Positions 55,940 to 64,000 of a stretch of DNA of 64,000 bases are shown piece after piece. A model generated the notes under the pieces. That model did no database searches. It worked only from the letters and a program-made list of their open reading frames with translations, and was not told the DNA's origin. The stretch's first letter is position 1; each line of letters starts with the position of its first letter. A program made the position numbers and the translations under genes. Source of the DNA: Plasmodiophora brassicae (Eukaryota; Endomyxa; Phytomyxea; Plasmodiophorida; Plasmodiophoridae); NCBI GenBank assembly GCA_039704465.1, contig JASFAU010000007.1:992001-1056000 (forward strand), written 5' to 3'.

Positions 55940-56218
55940 CGACCCCCCTGGACCGGTCACCCCCGTCTTCACGAGCAACGCCTTGCCATCGACAACGCTA
56001 GATATTATGCAGGCGTTGAAAGGCGACACGCGCCATCCCGGTAGGTACCTATCTCACCCGGTCGAATCTCGCCTGGTCGCTTGCCCTGTTTGTAGTCGGG
56101 GCGCGCCCCCCAGCGGCCTATGTATTTGCCTACTAAAACGTGTGCCCCAGTCCGTTCTACACAGGAAGCAGCACACGGCGCAATCGTCGAATATCGCGCG
56201 ACTGTCGATCGCACTGCG

Positions 56219-56937
56219 ATGCCGCCCAGCGGCGGGACCGTGTTGAAGTTCGCCGGCGTGGCACCGCGGGTCGCTTCCAGCGCCGCGCTGTCGGGGACGG
56301 TGATCGGCAGGACGGTGGTGGGCGACCGCACGACAATCGGGCACGGCGCTGTACTGCGCGGCGACGTCAACGGTGCCGCGGATGGGAATTCCTCCTGCCG
56401 GCGTGCGACGCTGATCGTGTGCGCGTCCAGATATCAGCATCGGTGACGGTGTGCATATCGAACCGGGCGTCGTTGTCCATGTGGCGAAACACAATCCGGC
56501 GGGGAATTCTCTGGCAACCACAGTAGTGAACGCAGAGCAGAGGATGGCCAGCCTGCGAGTAATATATTTGTATTCGAACAGGTGGGATCCGGATCCAGGA
56601 TCGGATGTGGGGCCGTTCTGCATGCCTGCACCGTCCAAGAGAACGCGTGTGTTGGCCCAGGTACCCACGTCATGCGTTCGCAGTTGGACAGTATCACCGA
56701 GTGGTATCGTACGTAGGAGCCATTGTCCTTGACGGAGTCGTGGTTGGAACCGGGTCAATCGTCATGCCGGGGTCGCTGGTTCCGCCGTTCAAGCAGATCC
56801 CGCCCGGCCAGGTGTGGGGCGGCCTGCCCGCCAGGTTCCTCGGGAGCGCGGATCCGCAGTCCCTGGCATCGCTGCTGGCATCATGCGAGGACGGATCCTG
56901 CCCGGCCTGGACCCGCGTCCAACTTGTCCGCCAGTAA
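56219..56937 (+). CDS. Gamma-carbonic anhydrase-like left-handed beta-helix protein
   Basis: Four exons, 56219-56372, 56431-56522, 56582-56660 and 56717-56937, with introns of 56-59 bp. Hexapeptide turns build a left-handed helix (VIGRTVVGDRTTIGHGAVLRGDV, ISIGDGVHIEPGVVVHV, RIGCGAVLHAC, AIVLDGVVVGTGSIVMPGS), ending IPPGQVWGGLPARFL. This is the gamma-CA family; plants and many protists use such trimers in the mitochondrial complex I membrane arm. Of the three usual zinc His residues, those in VVVHV and VLHAC are kept, but the IGHG position is IGCG. An in-frame ATG at 56120 would add 33 residues and possibly a leader. Confidence 0.82.
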
Positions 56938-57289
56938 AGGCCCAGTCCGGCGGCGGCATTGAGGTGGTGCGGCCGCGCCGACCGTCCCAGGCATGTTTTG
57001 GACTGGTTTGGCCCTGCGTGGTTGCGTAGCCACCGGTGGTAGGTCCTACAGTGCCGCACGGCATGGCCGCACTCGCAATCGGGGAGGGCCGCCGAACCCC
57101 AGGCCGGCCCCGCGATTCTTCGGATCGGGAGTCCGCGCGACTGGCAGGTGCGAAGTTGCGGCAGTTGCGGTAAATCCCGCCCAGCCAGCGGGGAGCCTCG
57201 TCCGCTCTCGCTCCCTCTCTCTCGGCCAGCCGTCCATCTGTACCCTGGCACCGAGTCTGCCGAGCCGACGCATATGCACTCGGACGGCA
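56938..57289. other. Intergenic region, no gene seen
   Basis: About 350 bp between the gamma-CA stop and the Zn2Cys6 start. A run of ctctcgctccctctctctc-type pyrimidines lies near 57.2 kb, which is common upstream of start codons. No other signal. Confidence 0.4.
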
Positions 57290-58520
57290 ATGTCGGCGCC
57301 GGCACCGAGGTTGAAGAGAGCCTGTTCGCTGTGCGCCGCCAATAAGGCGAAATGCGATCAGGGACGGCCGTGTTACCGATGCATTCAGCGTGGCGTTCCC
57401 GAGCAGTGCATGGACCGCGTGCAGACCCGTCAAGACCGTCCTGAGCGGAAGCGCAAGGCCGTTAAAGCCTGCGACCCGTGTTATCGATCGAAAGTCGCCT
57501 GCTGCGATGAGCGACCCTGCGGGCGATGTGTACGCCTAAATCAGCCCGAGAAGTGCACGATCCTGCCGAGGCGGAACGCCGCCGGGTCGCTGCACAGGGA
57601 CAACAGGGCCGAGCCGATGACGTCGTATCCGTCAACTGTGCCTGGTGCACCTGCTGGTACCGCCGCTCCCGACACGCCCGTCTTCGCTGCCGTCATCGTC
57701 CCAGAAGGGCTCCGAAATGCTGTCCTGTCGTCTCTGCGTAGGTATACCACGTTCGACATTGCCAATTTCATTCTAGCCCCGACCAGACTGTACGTGCGCC
57801 GATCAAACATCGGCTATCCCAACAATGTATTCTGAGTGCTCTCTGTCCAGGAACACGTTCCTATCCGTGATAGCGGCGGTTTTATCGCGTGATGACCTCA
57901 TCGCGTTTCGTCAATCAATGACGTCCTGTATATCAGCTGTCGATGCGCAGTTGGAATCATGGCTGGCGTCGTTGGAACCGCTTGCCGTATCCTTCGACAT
58001 TGGAACAGTATGCACTCTGATGCGATGTGTGGTTCTGGTACTGAAACATGCGGACAGCTTCCGCCATCAGACGCATTGATGTTGCAGATTCAAATCGATT
58101 ATAGCGAGCTGCCAGTTGTCCGATACTCCTTGCTGGTGACTGAGCGGGCTCAGGCACTGTTAGGATACACTCTGGCCAACCTGCGGGCTCTCTGCCAGTC
58201 GTATCCCAGAGTGACCGACGATAAGCGCAAGTACGCGCACCCGTTTCTCATGTCCGTATCAATTAGGCAGTCCCTTCGCGAAATCCCGCCTATTTGACTA
58301 TGCCTTTTTATCATTTAGGCTATTCGAGTCGTCATCCTGGTCGGCGGTTGTACATCACGCCATTGACGTGTTCGTTCTGGGCAAGAAGCGGGCGGTCCTG
58401 CCTGTGACCCTGTTGCGGCTGGACGGCAAGGTCGTGCACTGCGTGTCGACATGGGACAGTGCCGTCACGGAGGACGGCAAGCTCTTCCTTACAACAGCGA
58501 CATTCGAACCGCTGCTTTGA
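57290..58520 (+). CDS. Transcription factor with two tandem Zn2Cys6 clusters
   Basis: Four exons, 57290-57789, 57851-58007, 58088-58230 and 58319-58520, with introns of 61, 80 and 88 bp, encode 333 residues. Two Zn2Cys6 binuclear clusters lie back to back: CSLCAANKAKCDQGRPCYRC with a final C, and CDPCYRSKVACCDERPCGRC with a final C, joined by a basic linker (QDRPERKRKAVKA). A helical middle region follows, then a PAS-like segment (PVVRYSLLVTERAQALLGY). The C-terminus contains VLPVTLLRLDGKVVHC. Zn2Cys6 factors bind CGG half-sites and are typical of fungi; they also occur in some other protist groups. Two clusters in one protein could read a direct repeat without dimerising. Confidence 0.78.
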
Positions 58521-58704
58521 TCCCCGCCAACCACGCGTTTGGACACGCCATTTCCATGATCCATCTATTGTCTACCACGTTCACGTTGTGAATACATATA
58601 TACCGCTGAGCGCTGGCCGTTTACGAAGATGGCCCGTGGCATTGCTAAATGGTCTGCAGAACTCCGTACCGCGTGTGAGTCCGCGGACCGTGGCGGCATC
58701 GCCG

Positions 58705-60063
58705 ATGGGCACGTCGGGCAGCGATTCGGATTCGCACGCCCCAAGGTACGCGATTGGCAGCCCCGCAAGGGACATGTCCTCAGTGGTGCCAATGTAGGAA
58801 GCTGCCGATCGTACCCGAGCTGCGCCTGCCGCAACAGGTCGGTGACTGGCGTCGTCCAGAGGCAGGCCACGACTCACCGCTGCGTTTGTCAGCTCGATGC
58901 GCTCATTCCAGAAGCGAAACTATTCCTGCAGCTGACCCGGTTCGAACAGCGAATCGATGCGGCACTGGCACGCATGCGTTTGGATGCCCAACGCATCCTG
59001 AGGACACCTAGGACTGTCTATCGCACGCTACGAATCTTCCTGGCCCATGAGATTGACAACGATACGCTCCGGTTTCGTGTCCACGGGCACCTTGTCAATC
59101 CAGACGTATGTCATTGTTGCTCAGCAAGACATGCACAGTTCCATTGCTCAATGGTTGCAACCTCTGCAGACGGGGAACCCGGATTCGCACCGGGACCGAA
59201 ACCGGTTTTCGCATTACGTTCGGAACGCTGCCGTTCAGCTTCAGGCGCCAGCGTATTCCGAATCGGAGTGCATACTGGAATGGAATCGCAACGACGAGGA
59301 CGTCGACCTCGATGGCATTGAGCTGACGGCGCGGGCGGCTAACGAAGACACGCATTGTCGTGTGCTGCTAAACCTGGAGCAGTACCCTCCACGTTGGGTT
59401 GCTCCAGATCGGCTGGCCGCCGCTCTAGGATTGCAAATGCTTCCGACCAAGGAGAACGTCCTCGAGAGTCTCTGGGCGTATATCCGTCGGTACCAGCTGC
59501 TGCACGCCCAGGATCCGACCCAGGTCATCTGTGATGAGGTCCTGCGTGACGTATTCGGCCTTGGACAGATTTCTATCGATACGCTTCCTGGCGCTCTCGA
59601 CAAGGTGCTGAGGCCCGCCGATCCTCTGACGTTTCTCTACCATCTGAGGTACGCCGCGTATCAGTTCGCCGCCTGTACTGCATTGCATCTGACACTGGGT
59701 TACGTTAGGTTGGACGACGCCGACAAGTGTCGCCAGGTCTATGATATATCTATGCAGATTCCGGACAGCCATCCTAGTCACATAGCGGCCCTGCCCGAGA
59801 CGCCTGAACGCGACGCCGCCGAGATATCGCAACTACATGAGCGGTGTCGGTCGCTGCTACAGGAGATCGGCGATCGGCTGCAGGGATACCAGTTCATGGC
59901 CGCGTTCAGCGAGTCACCTGTCGATGTCATGCGCGTCGCTATTGCCAATCAGGCCCGGGATCTGAGCATTCTGGCGGGGCACGGCCGACACCCATCCCCG
60001 TTCGTCGACTGGGGACCCGGGGCCGCTGACGAATACGTCAGCCAGTTCTCCCGTTCCTCGTAA
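58705..60063 (+). CDS. SWI/SNF subunit SMARCD/BAF60 (SWIB domain)
   Basis: The N-terminal block LDALIPEAKLFLQLTRFEQR, DAALARMRLDAQ and VYRTLRIFLAHE, then FSHYVRNAAVQLQ and the SWIB domain (RVLLNLEQYPPRWVAPDRLA, ESLWAYIRRYQLL, VICDEVLRDVFG), match the order in SMARCD/Swp73. The C-terminal helices end in FSRSS. Introns at 59106-59169 and 59649-59708 are supported by frame and homology; the second is in frame. The first exon is uncertain: an ATG at 58705 (MGTSGSDSDS) joined across an intron ending at the cag before 58896 is my best guess. SMARCD is a core structural subunit of the nuclear BAF/SWI-SNF remodeller. Confidence 0.85.
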
Positions 60064-60319
60064 TACACCGAGCTGTTGCTGGACGTTTCGGCATGCGATC
60101 GTTGACTTCATTGTACGCTACCCATCATCCGTGTAGGAAGACGTAGAGTATTAGCTCCATCGCGGCTCCTATACAGTCGTCCCCGTTGTCATCAACGTGC
60201 TGGACAACTTGTAACCGCGTTGTATCGCCAGACGGGGGCGCGTTCGGTTCGTCACTCCAACGACGAAAAAAAGGGGCGGCAGACTTCAGCAATTTTCGCC
60301 ACTGGGTCGACGAGGCGTC

Positions 60320-63128
60320 ATGTCCTCCGAGGACGATGCCATCTGGACCGACGCCTGGCAGATATCGGTGCCGACGCCCAGCGCCTGCCTAGCGGCGTCC
60401 GAGTACTGGGCGATCGGGACCGGCATTCCAACCGGCGGCGTCATCATCGTCGACATGCGGCCGGGCGCCGCCCGCATCCATCAGTGCCGGGGCGATCATG
60501 CGTCGGCAATCACGGCCGTGGCCGTCGCCGACTCCATCGCAGCGTCCTGCTCGCGGGACGCCATTGTATTCTGGGACCTTCGCCCCGGCCTGACCTCGTT
60601 TGTCGGTCGGGTTCTGCCGCTGGACCCGTTCGACTCGGTCGTCAGCTGCGTCTTCTGTCGCGGTGGTTCAGTCTTGGCGATCGTCGACGAGAGCGGTGCG
60701 ATCCGATTCGTGTCCAGTCAGTCTGGGATGGTTCTGTCTACGCTCCGTCATCGACACTGCTGTGCAATGGCGTTCGCGGGCGAGCAATTCGTGTCGGTCG
60801 GCAGTGACGGGTCGTTGAATATATGGACCAAGACGGACCTGACGTACCAGACGATGTTGCCATCGGCATCGCCGGCCAACTCAGTGGCTGTCCATCCTGA
60901 TACGACACGGTTCGCGATTGCCACCACCGACGGCCACATCAGCCTGTTCGATATCATCAGCGATGCCGAGTGCCGGTATCTGGGCCGCGTCAATCTGTTC
61001 CGAATGATTGAGGAGTCCCGGGATACACTGGAGGGAGTATGCCCCGACGATGCCGCTGCTGACGATGACGACGACGCGCTCGTCATGTCTATGACGGTTA
61101 TTGGGATGACATGGCTTGGCCCCAGCTCTTCCTTGGTCATCATAACTACGACCGCGATATGCGTCCTGAACGGCGATAGCCTGGATTTGCTGGCTGTGAA
61201 AGAACTGGCCGCGATCCAGAGCACGTGTGGTATTGCTGCGAGCAGCGATGGATCGACGATCACCTCGCTGATGGCCGGCGCCTTCTCGAATACACTCGTC
61301 GCCACCCAGTTCCATGTCCGCCGGTTCATGCGATCTTCTGCAACGACGGTGACTCTAGGAGAGTCGTACGGGATCGACGATGACCTGCCTGAGGGATCGC
61401 CTTTGTTGAACTCCACGTTTTCCTCCCGTAAGCTAGCCCTGGGAACGCATGGTGCACATTGTAACGGATGCCACGCCTGGCAGGGGTGAAGACCACAAAG
61501 AAACCATCGAAGAGCAGCTTAAATCATCCCATCCTGTTTCACGCTCGCGTCCGGTCCACAGGGTATGGGGACACCCGTCAGCCACGACAGGTGATGTTTT
61601 CGAGGCCGGGACCCAAACCTGTCAAGAAGCAAGCCAGACCAGCTGCTGGCACGGGACCGTCGCGAAAGTACGAACCTGTATGGGTCCGCCAGAAGAGTAT
61701 CCATGGTCTGACACCCCGTTCGTTTCAGCTATCCAATCGATTGTGAGTTGATTTGCACACCCGAAGTACGTGTCCAGAGTATCAACTACCGCAGCGCGTA
61801 CCTAAGGTCCACATTCGCAGAACCGATGGGAAACCCCTGTGCACAGCGGCCCAGTCAACGCTGTGTCGTTCTCGTCGTCAGGCAACTCGTTCCTGACGTG
61901 CTCAACCGATGGCTCAACGAGGCTCCACAAAAGCGGGCCCTCGAAACGCCACAGCCTCATTCTTACAGGGCATACCGGTTCTGTCAAAACCTGCAACTGG
62001 AGTTCGTCGTCGACGCTGCTGGTGACGGCGTCGGCGGATAGGGTCAGTGTCGGCACCGATGTACATCGGCAACAGGCGCCCATGGTTTTCTGTGTGGACA
62101 GAGCGTCGCCATTTACGAGCTCCCTCGACTGGACCCTGTCTGTCGGATAACGCACACGCACAGCAATCTCGCCGGGTCCACTGCCCGCGGCAACTCCCCG
62201 CTGTCCGGCGAAGTCAGTGACGCATCGTTCTTCTACGGCGACGCATTCATCGCCATGTGCTGCCGTAACGAAGTCGCCCTGTGCGATCGGCATCCCTTCG
62301 ATACCGTACAGTCCTGCAGCGCTGACTATTGTTTGCAAGGTATAAGTATCGTCTCGGATCAGCGTCCGGCATCCACAACGACCTGGCTCGCCCGTTCCAA
62401 GATTACAGGTTCGCCCGGGTCGCATGTTTCAAGAGAGACATCGAGTCGAACTCGGCGATCACGCGCATATGTGCGCGTAACTCCAAAGCCAGCCGGCTTG
62501 TTCTGGCAGGCACTCGCAACAGGGAAATTCTAGGTGACGTACTTGCACGAACGACGGTCGCCCTGGGGGCCTGCTACTGACTTCGCCAGGCAGCGATTGA
62601 TATGGCTGTGGGAGGCACCGCCGTTTGGAGTGCCGGCCATGCCCACGGGCGACCTGTCCACTCCATCTCGATAGCATCCAATGCGGGCAACATTGCGGCA
62701 TCGGATCATAACCTGTTCTGTACTGCCGCCGCCGATTCCACCGCCAAGCTCTGGGACATTCGTGTATCTCGGCCTGTTCGCCGGTAACTATGATGTCAAC
62801 GACGCGGGAGGGCCTCCTAAGTTACGTTCCGGTGTAGGTTCTTCGGGCACACGAATCGTCAGAAGCAGGTGGGCCTGGCTATCAGCCCATGTGTCAGGTG
62901 AGACGCCGATGGCAATGCAGACGTCACCTTCGTGCTCAGTGGTGAACATGCAGGTGGGTTGCCGTTGGATCAGAAGATAACTTGACGTTCATTTATGATG
63001 TTGGGTCCGGCCGATATTTGGCTCGCCTGAAGTCGCACCGAGACGCCGTCTCTGCGCTGGCATTCAATCCGTCATCGCCACAGCTCATCACTGCAGCGTA
63101 CGATGGCACACTGGTACGTGCCTGGTAA
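60320..63128 (+). CDS. WDR27-like WD40-repeat protein
   Basis: Multi-exon gene. The first exon begins at 60320 and ends in TFSSR at the junction with an intron near 61428-61487. It contains blades (SAITAVAVADSIAASCSRDA, IVFWDLRPG, GSLNIWTKTDLTY, GHISLFDII). The next exon has the basic linker LNHPILFHARVRSTGYGD followed by MFSRPGPKPVKK, a hallmark of WDR27. Later exons carry GPVNAVSFSSSGNSFLTCST, TGHTGSVKTCNWSSSSTLLV, GRPVHSISIAS, STAKLWDIR, and the last blades end DAVSALAFNPSSPQLITAAY with TAA at 63126-63128. WDR27 is conserved but of unknown function, with about 14 WD repeats and two propellers. Introns within 61.7-63.0 kb were only partly placed. Confidence 0.82.
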
Positions 63129-64000
63129 CGGACCTCGTTTGCTGCCTCTTGAAAGTAGTTCGACAGGCGACCTTCACGTCATCTGCGTCCGCCTATCGAT
63201 AACCTGTATCGTCTCTAATATATCGGTGTCTGAAATATCCGCTCGGATCGGCGATTGGGGTTGTCGCGGGGACGTCGCAGGGCTCAAAATTAGAAATCGG
63301 GCGCAGGCCTGGGGCCAGGGGCCGTTGGGCGCCCGGGAAACTGCGCGCACCATTGCGCTACCTACCCAATGGCACTGCACGGACTGTCGAGCTGGCCGCT
63401 TATCCTTGCGTCGTCCCGACAACGGCAACGCCGCGTTGCGTTTGTGAATCCACGCACCGACCCAGAAGCGCTCCAGGCAGGCCGCTTGCTCAGTGCTCGT
63501 TGCTGGTGATTTGTCATGCTCGAGGTTGTTGATGGGGTACCCCCCGGCCGAACGCCGCGGAGGGTCCTCCTCGCCGGGGACCATGAAGCGACATTGACGA
63601 CCTTCACTATGACCAGTCACCAGCAAGGAGTACTGAATAGGCGTCTGACCTGGTCTGGGCTGTCTTCGGATCTCCCGACGAACTCGATGTGGCTCGTGCG
63701 ATCGCCTGCCAACTATTGCCAGCACCGGAGCGTAACGGCGATCGCCACCTGCACAGCCCTCGACGAATGCAGCAGTGGAGTTCAGGCCCGGCCCGATATT
63801 TTTGCCGAATACGCTCATGCAACAACGTTAGGTTTGCTCTGCTTCGTTTGGTGCGAGTGGCGGTGTCAGTAATCCCGTACGCATGTTATAGGTAGCTGAG
63901 GGGTATCGTGCCGGCAACCGCAACCACGGCCATCGAACCCGCATCAAGAGGCGGCTGCGCGTTCCGGGGCGTCCGATGGGTGACGTGCATATCGCCGGCT
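63129..64000. other. Window end: no supported gene, contains an imperfect hairpin
   Basis: About 870 bp after WDR27. Long open frames exist on both strands but carry no domain signature and look like shadows. It contains an imperfect inverted repeat at about 63471-63534 and 63588-63651. Part of a gene entering from the right cannot be excluded. Confidence 0.4.
63471..63651. repeat. Imperfect inverted repeat
   Basis: The arm at about 63471-63534 (with ttgctggtgatttgtcatg) and the reverse complement of about 63588-63651 (with ttgctggtgactggtcata) align over about 62 bases at roughly 70 percent identity, separated by about 53 bp of GC-rich sequence. It could be a decayed foldback or MITE copy. 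Confidence 0.5.

Noticed and set aside
59120..59205. tRNA-like A-box (ttgctcaatgg) and a 5-bp stem with 7-nt loop (cccgg attcgca ccggg)
   Set aside because: No matching acceptor stem or anticodon arm can be built, the A-B spacing is short, and the stretch is explained by an intron and exon of the SMARCD gene.
63290..63390. A-box-like tagcgcaatgg on the reverse strand
   Set aside because: No B-box or cloverleaf partner follows at a suitable distance.

Overview
This is a gene-dense eukaryotic nuclear window, most likely from a GC-rich protist. Genes sit on both strands a few tens to hundreds of bases apart. Most are split by very short GT-AG introns; those I could place from reading-frame continuity are about 38-90 bp. 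The gene set is eukaryotic: complex I NDUFS1 with a mitochondrial leader, SWI/SNF SMARCD, WAPL, AAGAB, WDR27, PP2C, ABCA and ABCG transporters, mitochondrial GrpE and TDO. A Zn2Cys6 regulator with two tandem binuclear clusters and a piggyBac-like element of a type I associate with oomycetes and related protists suggest the SAR supergroup, perhaps a plasmodiophorid-like rhizarian. That placement is inference only. No rRNA, tRNA, CRISPR or bacterial operon signal was found. Layout 1-18.4 kb: WD40 protein (cut by the left edge), AAGAB, a CaaX-tailed ankyrin protein, an HSL-type esterase, a PH-domain protein, a divergent pair of nucleolar-type genes, a roughly 7-kb gene for a giant vWA/PKD-like surface receptor, an unrecognised two-exon gene, and a membrane-anchored alpha-carbonic anhydrase. 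Layout 18.7-29.9 kb: full-length ABCA transporter, WD40/coiled-coil protein, a 1.35-kb foldback (inverted-repeat) element, a degenerate ggctgca repeat tract, and the nine-exon... more precisely eight-exon NDUFS1 gene. Layout 30-41 kb: eight-exon glutamate carboxypeptidase II homologue, a 25-bp x 8 minisatellite, a 3.67-kb piggyBac-like transposon with matching TTAG flanks, WAPL, an RRM-RRM-SAM protein and tryptophan 2,3-dioxygenase. Layout 41-64 kb: EGF-ABCG transporter, a two-TM protein, a double C-type-lectin protein, a repeat/zinc-knuckle protein, a GH5 endoglycoceramidase, GrpE, LRR protein, PP2C, gamma-carbonic anhydrase-like protein, the Zn2Cys6 factor, SMARCD and WDR27. There is no single operon-like pathway. 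Recurrent themes are secreted or surface proteins (receptor, lectin, alpha-CA, esterase, endoglycoceramidase, carboxypeptidase), chromatin control (WAPL, SMARCD, Zn2Cys6) and mitochondrial function (NDUFS1, GrpE, gamma-CA). The least conventional parts are the transposon with its subterminal palindromes, the foldback element, and the two carbonic anhydrase-family genes that each lack one expected zinc ligand.
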